Below are positions 32,194 to 39,487 of a stretch of 64,000 bases of DNA, one piece after another. The DNA comes from Halorhabdus sp. BNX81 (GTDB lineage: Archaea; Halobacteriota; Halobacteria; Halobacteriales; Haloarculaceae): contig NZ_CP107254.1 in NCBI RefSeq assembly GCF_029229925.1, positions 1,116,001-1,180,000 of the forward strand, written 5' to 3'. The position numbers and the translations under genes were made by a program. Position 1 is the first letter of the stretch. Each line of letters starts with the position of its first letter. The notes beneath the pieces were generated by a model, which saw only the letters and a list, made by a program, of their open reading frames with translations, made no database searches and had not been told where the DNA came from.

Positions 32194-33897
32194 ATGGCGG
32201 TTATCTATCTGGCACTGGTCCTGTTTGCCGGGATACTCGGCACCGGCGTTGCGATGTACGCGCTCTTGCATCGGGATACTCCCGGTGTTGGGCCACTCGG
32301 CCTGCTGTTGCTCGCTGCCGCGATGTGGTCGTTCACCGAAGGGCTCAGCCTGGCGGCCAACGGCTTGGGTAGCACAGTGTTTTGGGCCAAGTTTCGGCTG
32401 TCGATCTCGACGATCATCCCTCTGGCCTGGCTGCTGCTGACGGTCGAGTATACCGGCAACGACCGGCATATCACATGCAACCATCTGATCGCGCTCTTGG
32501 TCGAACCGATCGTCTTTATTGCGATGGTCTGGACGAACGGCGTCCACAAATTGGTCTGGCAGTCGCGGGATCTCGTCTTCACTGTTGGTGGCTCTGGGGT
32601 GGTCGCGAACAGGGGCATCGCCTTTTGGGGCCACGTGAGTTACTCGTATCTGCTGGTTGCCCTCGGTGCCTTCCTGCTCGTCAGGCTATCGATGCGGACC
32701 GATCAGCTCTTTCGGTCCCAAAGTACGTCACTGCTCGCCGCGATCACCGTCCCACTTATCGCCAACGCGGCGTTCCTGTTTCAGTTCACGCCACCGGGGA
32801 TCGATCCGACGGGCGTCGCCTTTGTTGCAACCGGGACGATCATCACGGGCGCGATCCTGCGCCGACAGTTGCTCGCTGTCACGGCCGGCACGCGCGAGCA
32901 CGGCCGGGACGAAATCCTGGCCGAACTCGAGGACCTAGTCTTCATCGTCGATACACGGGGCGTCGTCGTCGATTGTAATCAGTCGGCACTCCAGGCGCTT
33001 GAGACGACGGCTGATGACGTGATCGGACAGCAACTTGCGACAGTCGCCCCGTCACTCACGGAGCCCCTTCCGGACGACGCCACCGAGTACCATCGCGTCG
33101 AGGCGGTCAATCTTGACGGCTCCGTCCGAAAGTTCGACGTCCAACAGTCGCTTATCGAGCGGCCGTTTGGCGATTCGGAGACGAGAATTCTCAGCCTCCG
33201 GGACGTGACCGACCGGACGCGCCGAGAACAGCAACTCGACGTGCTCAATCGACTGTTGCGTCACAACCTGCGCAACGAAATGAACGTGATCCGTGGTCAC
33301 GCCGAGTTACTTGCCGAAGCCGCCGACGATCCGGCCGTTGATCGCCATCTCGACCGGATCTTCGACACCATCGATACTGTCACCGAACGCAGCGACAAGG
33401 TCGGGACGCTCACGCGTGCTTTCGACGCCGCTGGCCCTCAATCCGTTGACCTTACGCTCACACTCCGTGATGCGATCGGCACGGTACGGGAAGCACATCC
33501 CCCGGCAACGATTCAGTTCGACCCCGACGAGGCGAGCGGCTTACGGGTCAACAGCGGCGCGTCTATCGGCCTCGCCTTCGAGGAATTGCTGTCCAACGCG
33601 ATCGAGCACAACGACGGTGATCCCACGGTTACAGTCGGTGTCGACTCCGACGCGACCGGCGTAACGGTGCGGATCGCCGACGACGGCCCCGGCATCGGTG
33701 AGCAGGAGCGAACGGTGATCGAGCGGGGACGCGAGACACCGCTCGCACACAGCAGCGGCATCGGACTCTGGCTGGTCGCCTGGATCGTCCGGACTGTCGG
33801 CGGGACGATCCGCTTCGAGACGACTGACGACGGGACGACTGTCGTCGTCCGGTTACCACGGGACGGGGATTCCGACCGCGCCGCCACGGAGCGTTAG
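32194..33897 (+). CDS. Seven-helix membrane sensor histidine kinase with PAS domain
   Basis: A 567-residue kinase: seven membrane helices in residues 1-225 (7TM histidine kinase N-terminal domain type), a PAS domain at about 240-340 (LAELEDLVFIVDTRGVVVDCN), a phosphoacceptor helix with H357 in LLRHNLRNEMNVIRGH, and HATPase with N-box EELLSNAIEHN, DDGPGI and GIGLWLVAWIVRTVGG. The ligand is unknown. There is no response regulator beside it, which is common for haloarchaeal orphan kinases. Stop overlaps the stop of the CopZ-like gene by three bases. Confidence 0.9.
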   Translation: MAVIYLALVLFAGILGTGVAMYALLHRDTPGVGPLGLLLLAAAMWSFTEGLSLAANGLGSTVFWAKFRLSISTIIPLAWLLLTVEYTGNDRHITCNHLIALLVEPIVFIAMVWTNGVHKLVWQSRDLVFTVGGSGVVANRGIAFWGHVSYSYLLVALGAFLLVRLSMRTDQLFRSQSTSLLAAITVPLIANAAFLFQFTPPGIDPTGVAFVATGTIITGAILRRQLLAVTAGTREHGRDEILAELEDLVFIVDTRGVVVDCNQSALQALETTADDVIGQQLATVAPSLTEPLPDDATEYHRVEAVNLDGSVRKFDVQQSLIERPFGDSETRILSLRDVTDRTRREQQLDVLNRLLRHNLRNEMNVIRGHAELLAEAADDPAVDRHLDRIFDTIDTVTERSDKVGTLTRAFDAAGPQSVDLTLTLRDAIGTVREAHPPATIQFDPDEASGLRVNSGASIGLAFEELLSNAIEHNDGDPTVTVGVDSDATGVTVRIADDGPGIGEQERTVIERGRETPLAHSSGIGLWLVAWIVRTVGGTIRFETTDDGTTVVVRLPRDGDSDRAATER

Positions 33898-34091
33898 GCT
33901 TTGGCTTCGTAACCGGCGTCTTCGACCGCTTCGATGAGTGTATCCGGGTCGGCGTCGCCGTCGACGGTGGCCTGTTCGGACTCGTGATCGGCCGTCGCGC
34001 TCGCCACGCCGTCGACGGCCTCGAGCGCTTCTTGGACGGTCTGTTCACAGTGTTCACAGCTCATGCCGGTGACGGTCAAGGTCTGTGGCAT
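33894..34091 (-). CDS. Heavy-metal-associated domain protein (CopZ-like)
   Basis: A 65-residue HMA domain with the metal motif GMSCEHCEQ and the usual beta-alpha-beta-beta-alpha-beta pattern, ending DAGYEAKA. It carries Cu(I) or another soft metal for delivery to a P-type ATPase, none of which is in the window. The ATG at 34091 gives MPQTLTVTG; longer readings lack family similarity. Confidence 0.92.
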   Translation of the reverse strand: MPQTLTVTGMSCEHCEQTVQEALEAVDGVASATADHESEQATVDGDADPDTLIEAVEDAGYEAKA

Positions 34092-34230
34092 ACACCGACG
34101 TATGTGCTGGTGGTTTTTCGGGGTTGCGACTATCATTCCACGCCTGGTTCGCCGGCGCACGTTTGGAAAAGAAAATCAGATACCGGTCAGGGCTGTAATT
34201 CGAACCTGGATCCGGATACTGACGATGCGC

Positions 34231-34794
34231 TTAGTCGAGATCCCGGCGCATTGCGATCTCGAACCACGGACACAACCGGAGTTGGCGGTACCAGCGCGGG
34301 TTCTCGTAGAGGCGGTCGTATGGGACCCACATCAGGCCGGCGACTTCCGCGGGATCGGGGTCGAGTGATCGGTCCGTCAGCGTCGCCTGCAACACCGAGC
34401 AGACCTCGTATTCGAGGCCCTCGTCCATGTAGTAGCGCTTGTACTCGAACCGGTCGGTCACCTCCAGACTGTCGTACTGGTCGGGCGTGACGCCGAGCTC
34501 TTCCTCTAACCGCTGGCGGGTCGCCTCGACCTGTGTCTGCCCCTGGACGGGATGGGAGGCGACGGTCCCGTCCCAGTAGGTGTCCCAGAGTCGTTTCTCG
34601 GGTGAGCGTTGGGCGAGTAAGATGTTGCCCTCGGTGTCGAACAGCAACGCCGTGAACGCCCGGTGGCGAATCCCCTCGCCGGTATGGGCGTCGAGTCGGT
34701 TGACGAGACCCTCCGGATTGTCCTCACCGTCGACCGCGATGACGTCCTCGCCCGCGTTCTCGTGTGCCACCGTCGAATCAGCGTCCGTACTCAT
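34231..34794 (-). CDS. idi: Isopentenyl-diphosphate delta-isomerase type I-like, lacks active-site Cys
   Basis: A 187-residue Nudix-fold protein aligned with E. coli Idi. The metal ligands are kept: H37 and H44 (AHTGEGIRH, same spacing as His25/His32), H81 (HP), E128 and E130 (EYEVC). The catalytic Cys67 of VCGHP is replaced by Ala: the sequence reads VASHP (A79, S80). The family reaction is IPP to DMAPP, used for archaeal lipids and carotenoids. Whether this enzyme is active, or uses another residue, is unclear; it could be a Nudix hydrolase. Acidic extension at the N-terminus (about 30 residues). Confidence 0.85.
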   Translation of the reverse strand: MSTDADSTVAHENAGEDVIAVDGEDNPEGLVNRLDAHTGEGIRHRAFTALLFDTEGNILLAQRSPEKRLWDTYWDGTVASHPVQGQTQVEATRQRLEEELGVTPDQYDSLEVTDRFEYKRYYMDEGLEYEVCSVLQATLTDRSLDPDPAEVAGLMWVPYDRLYENPRWYRQLRLCPWFEIAMRRDLD

Positions 34795-34906
34795 TAGCTA
34801 CCACGTAGGAAGGCTGGTTCAAACAGTCTTCGCTTCCGCCCCTAGGAACTCATTCCAGAACGCATTCCTGCGTCGACGGATCCTCGACATCTCCGACAGC
34901 CGCTCA

Positions 34907-35320
34907 CTACCCCACTCGCTCCTCAAGGATCAACCGCGTCTTCGTCCCCATGACTTCCTCCCGCTCCCGGGCCCGCGTGATCAGGTCGTTCACCTCTCCG
35001 GTGTCGGCACAGTCGACGATCAACACGACGTCTTCCTCGCCGCTGACCTCCCAGACGAAGTCGACCTCGGCCCACTCGACGAAGTCGTCCGCCAAGGCGT
35101 TGTGGTCGACGTCGACGTCGACGGCGATCTCGATCATCGCCTTGACATTACCCGTCCGAGTCGCGATCGTGAACCGTTCGATGACACCCTCCTCGGTCAG
35201 GCGTTCGACGCGGTTGCGGACCGTCCCCTCGGAGGTACCCACCTCGTCGGCGATCTCCGTGTAGGGCGTGCGGGCGTCCCGCCGGAGGATGCTCAGGATC
35301 TTGCGGTCGAGGTCGTCCAT
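34907..35320 (-). CDS. Lrp/AsnC family transcription regulator
   Basis: A 137-residue regulator: N-terminal HTH (DDLDRKILSILRRDARTPYTEIADEVGTSEGTVRNRVERL) and C-terminal RAM ligand domain (VKAMIEIAVDVDVDHNAL; WEVSGEEDVVLIVDCADTGEVNDLI). Transcribed divergently from carA with 102 bases between the starts. The intergenic region holds two operator-like palindromes, and the nearer one overlaps the expected TATA/BRE zone of this gene, which suggests it regulates itself and carA; amino-acid or nucleotide effector is not known. Confidence 0.9.
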   Translation of the reverse strand: MDDLDRKILSILRRDARTPYTEIADEVGTSEGTVRNRVERLTEEGVIERFTIATRTGNVKAMIEIAVDVDVDHNALADDFVEWAEVDFVWEVSGEEDVVLIVDCADTGEVNDLITRAREREEVMGTKTRLILEERVG

Positions 35321-35356
35321 CGAGATGTGTGGCTACCGCGGGTCGGTACTTGAGAA

Positions 35357-35371
35357 TTACGAATTTCGTAA
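35357..35371. promoter_or_regulatory. Operator-like palindrome 1 in lrp/carA region
   Basis: A perfect 15-base palindrome: TTACGAA, T, TTCGTAA. It sits 37 bases from the lrp ATG and about 20 bases upstream of the carA TATA-like CTTATCT at 35391-35397. It matches the dyad style of archaeal Lrp sites. Confidence 0.6.
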
Positions 35372-35408
35372 CTCTGCTTCGAAAGCAACGCTTATCTGCC
35401 GACCTTTC

Positions 35409-35423
35409 ATACGGATCTCGTAA
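35409..35423. promoter_or_regulatory. Operator-like site 2 at the carA start codon
   Basis: ATACGGATCTCGTAA matches palindrome 1 at 12 of 15 positions and lies exactly 52 bases downstream (about five helical turns). Its last base is the A of the carA ATG. With carA probably leaderless, binding here would block initiation. Confidence 0.5.
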
Positions 35424-36469
35424 TGACAGACGCCTATGTGGCCCTGGAAGGTGAGCGCGTCGTTCAAGCGCGTGCTCGCGCACCGGGAACGACCCGCGGC
35501 GAACTCGTCTTTACGACTGCCTACACCGGCTACGAGGAGAGCCTGACGGATCCCTCCTACGAGGAGCAGATCCTCACCTTCTCGTACCCGCTGATCGGTA
35601 ACTACGGCGTCCGGGAGGAACGCTTCGAGTCCGATCACGTCCACCCGAAGGGCGTCGTCGCGCGTGAGTTGACCGACGACGTCGCCGAGTGGCTCCAGGC
35701 AGAAGGGCGGCCCGCCGTCGATCATATCGACACGCGCGAACTCGTCACGGAGATCCGGGACGAGGGCGCGATGAAATGTGGCATCGCGGCCGGCGAGGAC
35801 GTCACCGAAGAGGACGCACTGGCCGAACTCCGCCAGTGCAAGCACATGAGCGATCACGCGGACATCGGGAGCCAGGTCAGTGTGAGCGAGCCGACGGTGT
35901 ACAACGCCGACGGCGACGGCCCCGACGTCGCGCTGATCGACTGTGGTGCGAAGGGTTCGATCCAGGAATCACTGGTCGAACGCGGCGCGGTCGTCCACGT
36001 CCTGCCCTACGATACGACGCCTGCCGAGGTCGAAGAGCTCGATCCCGACCTCCTGTTTATCTCGAACGGGCCGGGCGACCCCGAGAACTTCGAAGCGGCG
36101 GCCGATCTCGTCGACGAGTACGTCGGTGAAACGCCGCTGGCTGGTATCTGTCTCGGCCAGCAGGTCGTCGCCAACGCGCTGGGTGGCGAGACCGAGAAGA
36201 TGGAGTTCGGCCACCGCGGCGTCAACCAGCCCGTCCGGGACCTCCGGACCGACCAGGTCGTGATGACGACCCAGAACCACGGCTATACGGTCGCCGAACC
36301 CGGCGACACGCTCGAAGTGACCCAGATCAACGTCAACGACGACACGCCGGAGGGCTTAGAGAACGACGACCTGGGGATCATCACGCGCCAGTACCACCCC
36401 GAAGCGAACCCGGGACCCAACGACTCGCTGTCCTTTTTCGACGACGTGCTCGACCTGGTCGAGGGGTAG
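35423..36469 (+). CDS. carA: Carbamoyl phosphate synthase small (glutaminase) subunit
   Basis: A 348-residue subunit that supplies ammonia from glutamine for carbamoyl phosphate, the precursor of arginine and pyrimidines. N-terminal domain: YVALEGERVVQARARAPGTTRGELVFTTAYTGYEESLTDPSY; glutaminase: SNGPGDPENFE, nucleophile in LAGICLGQQVVANALGG, and QYHPEANPGPND. The large subunit carB is not in the window. Probable TATA at 35391-35397, about 27-32 bases before the ATG, so a leaderless transcript is likely. Confidence 0.97.
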   Translation: MTDAYVALEGERVVQARARAPGTTRGELVFTTAYTGYEESLTDPSYEEQILTFSYPLIGNYGVREERFESDHVHPKGVVARELTDDVAEWLQAEGRPAVDHIDTRELVTEIRDEGAMKCGIAAGEDVTEEDALAELRQCKHMSDHADIGSQVSVSEPTVYNADGDGPDVALIDCGAKGSIQESLVERGAVVHVLPYDTTPAEVEELDPDLLFISNGPGDPENFEAAADLVDEYVGETPLAGICLGQQVVANALGGETEKMEFGHRGVNQPVRDLRTDQVVMTTQNHGYTVAEPGDTLEVTQINVNDDTPEGLENDDLGIITRQYHPEANPGPNDSLSFFDDVLDLVEG

Positions 36470-36479
36470 GACTCGCCGA

Positions 36480-37106
36480 TCAGGAATCCTCGACCGGCTT
36501 TCCGCGATAGGTCACGGTGCGATCGCTGTCCGACTCTCCGGAACTCCCGGTCAACTGGTCGCGGTTTACAGGCCGCCCGCGGTACATGACCCGGCTCGCG
36601 TCGTCGCCGTCGGTCGGCTCCGGGTCCTCGGGCTGTCGCTCCTCGATGAACTCGGTCGTCGCATCCAGCAGCGCTTCCGTCGTTTTTCGGTGAATCCAGC
36701 AGTGATACTGCTGACGAGGCGTCCGGAGGGCGATCCGATTGGCACGCAGGCCTGTGCTGTAGGCGGCTTTGGCAACTGACTCGTGGGGGATCTCGATCAC
36801 TTCGTCGTCGGATTCTCCCCCGACCAGACATAGCGTTCGCCGCCCAGTTACCAGGATAACTGTCCGGCGCTCGCCCGTCGGTGACGTCGTGTTTCGCTTC
36901 GATCCGAGTCCGATCCCTCGCTTCTTGTTCGTCAGAACGTACGCCGGGGCTTCCGTGTCTTGGAGGTATGTCACCGGCGGTGCGGCGAGCGGTGTCGTCG
37001 TCGAGAACTGCCCTTCCCGGCCAGCCAGTACTTCCGCAGTCACTGAGTCGTCCGGCGCCATCTTCGCGAGCGTTTCGGCTTTCTCGACGATCCGCTGGTC
37101 GATCAT
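36480..37106 (-). CDS. PH-like domain protein with C-terminal YRGxPV repeats
   Basis: A 208-residue protein. The middle (about 20-150) looks like a bacterial PH-domain fold (APAYVLTNKKRGIGLGSKRN; RTVILVTGRRTLCLVGG; IPHESVAKAAYSTG; NRIALRTPRQQYHCWIH) and the end has two copies of a short motif, RVMYRGRPVN and TVTYRGKPVE, resembling DUF4278-type repeats. The linker is acidic. The start is ATG at 37106 (MIDQRIVEK), 12 bases downstream of an in-frame GTG. Function unknown. It is convergent with carA. Confidence 0.65.
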   Translation of the reverse strand: MIDQRIVEKAETLAKMAPDDSVTAEVLAGREGQFSTTTPLAAPPVTYLQDTEAPAYVLTNKKRGIGLGSKRNTTSPTGERRTVILVTGRRTLCLVGGESDDEVIEIPHESVAKAAYSTGLRANRIALRTPRQQYHCWIHRKTTEALLDATTEFIEERQPEDPEPTDGDDASRVMYRGRPVNRDQLTGSSGESDSDRTVTYRGKPVEDS

Positions 37107-37313
37107 TCCGGCTCCCACCTGACCCGTCTCCCGGTCAGCCGTTGCATGACAGATCGATCCGGCGTCACTGATATTAGCGTTACGAACGTGTCGGTATTAT
37201 CCGCTCAGGAGATTTATTATGGGGTTTTTCACCGGAAACAGAAACGCAATCGTCGTCATCACTCCGGGATTTCTTGAAATATCTGCAGTTTTACCTCCGC
37301 GGTCCGGCTTCGA

Positions 37314-38171
37314 TCACCGCCGCGCCGTCGCTGTCTGCATCGCGTCACTGTTGTACGCACTGCCGGCGGTTCCATCCTCAGCCAGGACGATGACGCCCGC
37401 GGTGCCCACGGCACGTTCCTCGAACGATTCGATCGCTTCCCGGGCTGCGGTTTGCGGGGAGCCCCCTGATTCAAGGCGTTCGACTGCGGCCCGCGCAAGC
37501 GCCTCGCGGGCGATGTCCTCGCCGGCCCCGGTCGCGCTCGCGCCGCCCGCCGAAGACGTATAGAAACCCGCGCCGATCTGTGGCACGTCACCGACACGGC
37601 CGGCGAGTGCGCCCCACCGCCCGCCAGTCGACGTCCCGGCGGCGATTCGTTCGCCGTCGGTTGCGACCGCGCCGACGGTGTCGTGGCCCCCGAAGTGGTC
37701 GGCGAGCCACGCGAGGTGGTCGCTGACTGACTCCCCTGGTGAGGCGTCCTGCCAGCGATTTCGTGTCCGTTCCGTCCAGAGGTTGCTGTCCGTCTCGATC
37801 CCGTGGGCGAAAGCGAAGTCCCTGGCCGGCTCCCCGGCCAGGAGGACGTGGGGCGTCTCTTCGAGGACGGCGCGGGCAACGTCGACGGCGTGTTCGACGC
37901 CCGTCATCGCACAGGCCGCGCCGACCTCGCCGTCGTCGGTCATCAGTCCCGCGTCGGTCCGAATGTCCCCGTCGCTCTGGACTGCGCTCCCGACGCCGGC
38001 GTTGAACGCGGGGTCGGATTCGAGGACGTTGATGGTCGCGACGACAGCGTCGAGCGGGGTCGCCGCGTCGAGTCCGCGTGCGGCGGCATTGTCGAGAACG
38101 GCCTGGCGTGAGGACGGGTCGTCCGGCGGTGAACCGGCCCCGCCGTGAGCGATTACATCCACGGGCGTCAC
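37314..38171 (-). CDS. Isoaspartyl peptidase/L-asparaginase (Ntn hydrolase)
   Basis: A 285-residue Ntn-hydrolase precursor with the N-terminal IAHGGAGS and, at about residue 170, HDTVGAVATD, in which the Thr after Asp becomes the nucleophile after self-cleavage. The ligand motif STGGRWGALAGRVGDVPQIGAGFY fits the family except that the usual K/M before GRVGD region is altered. It hydrolyses isoaspartyl dipeptides or asparagine. Starts with GTG at 38171, overlapping the UPF0179 stop by four bases (GTGA), so the two are coupled. Confidence 0.92.
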   Translation of the reverse strand: MTPVDVIAHGGAGSPPDDPSSRQAVLDNAAARGLDAATPLDAVVATINVLESDPAFNAGVGSAVQSDGDIRTDAGLMTDDGEVGAACAMTGVEHAVDVARAVLEETPHVLLAGEPARDFAFAHGIETDSNLWTERTRNRWQDASPGESVSDHLAWLADHFGGHDTVGAVATDGERIAAGTSTGGRWGALAGRVGDVPQIGAGFYTSSAGGASATGAGEDIAREALARAAVERLESGGSPQTAAREAIESFEERAVGTAGVIVLAEDGTAGSAYNSDAMQTATARR

Positions 38172-38620
38172 TCCGACTCGGGGGGTGCGAGTTCGACCTG
38201 TGTGAGATCGCGATCCAGCATGCAGTACTCGTGTGGTGGATCGCCGATCACGCTGTCGATCCGGTAGGTCGTCTCGAAGTCGGCCCCCGCCGGCTCACAG
38301 AGGCCGTGGCTCGGACACTCCTCGTGGGGACAGGGGCCGTCGAGTTCAACCTTACTGCCGGCGTAGGCACTTTGCTTCGGGACGTTCGCCTGGATCGGTG
38401 CCGGTTCAACCTCGACGGCGGTGACGCCGTCGTCGTGGACGGCACATTCGAGGGTGTTGGCCCCCTCGCGGATTGACGTGACCCGGTACCGTCGGCCGAT
38501 GTCGAGATTGAGACACTGCTCACGGTAGGGACAGCCGTCGCAGGCGGGTGATTCTCCCTGATACACAAATTCCGTGTCGGGTTCGGCGAGACGGGTTCCG
38601 AGAAGCGTGATCTGAGCCAT
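38168..38620 (-). CDS. UPF0179 family Cys-rich protein
   Basis: A 150-residue archaeal protein with many cysteines: CDGCPYREQCLNLDIGRRYRVTSI, then CPHEECPSHGLCEPAGADF and EYCMLDRDLTQVEL. The cysteine clusters suggest a metal site (zinc or Fe-S). The family is conserved in archaea without a known function. It is the first gene of a two-gene unit with the asparaginase. Confidence 0.9.
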   Translation of the reverse strand: MAQITLLGTRLAEPDTEFVYQGESPACDGCPYREQCLNLDIGRRYRVTSIREGANTLECAVHDDGVTAVEVEPAPIQANVPKQSAYAGSKVELDGPCPHEECPSHGLCEPAGADFETTYRIDSVIGDPPHEYCMLDRDLTQVELAPPESE

Positions 38621-38646
38621 TACGGCGACTTACGCCGGCACGCCGA

Positions 38647-39102
38647 TTAAGTCCCTCGGCCCGTAAGTTCGTCGAGACGATCGAGGTACGCCGATCGGGG
38701 CACCTGATACCACGAGCGATAGTCCAGATCGCCGGCGTCGAACGCCTTCGCGAGCTCGCGTGCACCGGAGAGCGCCCCCTCGCGATCGTCGTAGACTTCT
38801 CTGGCTCCCTCCACCTCGGGTTCGAGATAGAGCGTCACGTACCACGGATCGTCAGCGTCGGGATCCGGGCGACCGGGACGGCGGTCTCGTGATCCTTTTG
38901 TCACGTACAGCGTCGGCAGACACGGGGCAGGAAACGCCTCGGTGTCGAAAATGTCGGGTCGGTACACGACGACGAGTCTGGTCGGCTCCTCGCTCCAGAC
39001 CTCCCACCCGGTCGGTAGCTCTGCAATGGTCACAGATTCCGTTCGGTCCCTCGATGCAAGAACGTCTCGTTTGGAGTCGTCTCCCCGAGTGTACCGCGGC
39101 AT
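38647..39102 (-). CDS. Haloarchaeal protein, DUF5820-like
   Basis: A 151-residue protein with the conserved-looking core LPTGWEVWSEEPTRLVVVYRPDIFD, FPAPCLPTLYVTKG, and WYVTLYLEPEVEGAREVYDDREGALSGARELAKAFDAG. I associate this with DUF5820 from memory only. No membrane segment or catalytic motif is clear. The start at 39102 gives MPRYTRGDDSKR. It is followed on the plus strand side by a 385-base gap before prkA. Confidence 0.65.
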   Translation of the reverse strand: MPRYTRGDDSKRDVLASRDRTESVTIAELPTGWEVWSEEPTRLVVVYRPDIFDTEAFPAPCLPTLYVTKGSRDRRPGRPDPDADDPWYVTLYLEPEVEGAREVYDDREGALSGARELAKAFDAGDLDYRSWYQVPRSAYLDRLDELTGRGT

Positions 39103-39487
39103 GGTCCAAGACACTGTCCCCGGTCTCCGTCCCCCCGCCACCGATCCCCCGATGATATTGTCGTCGGTTGTGGCCCGCTCAGTTTTCCATCGAAGCCGAT
39201 GCGACTTTCCGGCCCATCTCAGCGCAGTATCGATGTGTCCGGTCTGCTGGGGTTCTCGTGTGGGTCACGTCTCCCGTGCCAGGACAACGTTTAAGTACTT
39301 GAAAAACTTCTAGCATAAAACGTCGGTGGTTTCCTGCTATCGCCGCTCTGCCGGGATGCGTCTCTCTCGGGCCGGCCTTGGTATGTACACACATCACAAT
39401 ATATGCACCCGCATCAATACCCGGCCCCGGACAGGTCGCTGGCGTGTCCCGGAAACAGGCGAGGTGGGATGAACCGATCGTGATAGC
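39103..39487. promoter_or_regulatory. 385-base intergenic region carrying the prkA operon promoters
   Basis: No gene is seen. It holds two AT-rich promoter-like elements on the plus strand: GTTTAAGTACTTGAAAAACTTC at about 39289-39311 and ACAATATATGCA at about 39397-39408, the latter about 80 bases before the prkA ATG at 39488, giving a leader of roughly 50-60 bases. AAGTACTT (39293-39300) is a perfect 8-base palindrome within the first element. The long leader is unusual compared with the leaderless genes around. Confidence 0.45.

Noticed and set aside
32194-33897. Response regulator expected beside the histidine kinase
   Set aside because: No receiver domain is found in adjacent genes; treated as an orphan kinase.
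35423-36469. carB next to carA
   Set aside because: The following gene is on the opposite strand and encodes a PH-like protein; no ATP-grasp large subunit is present.
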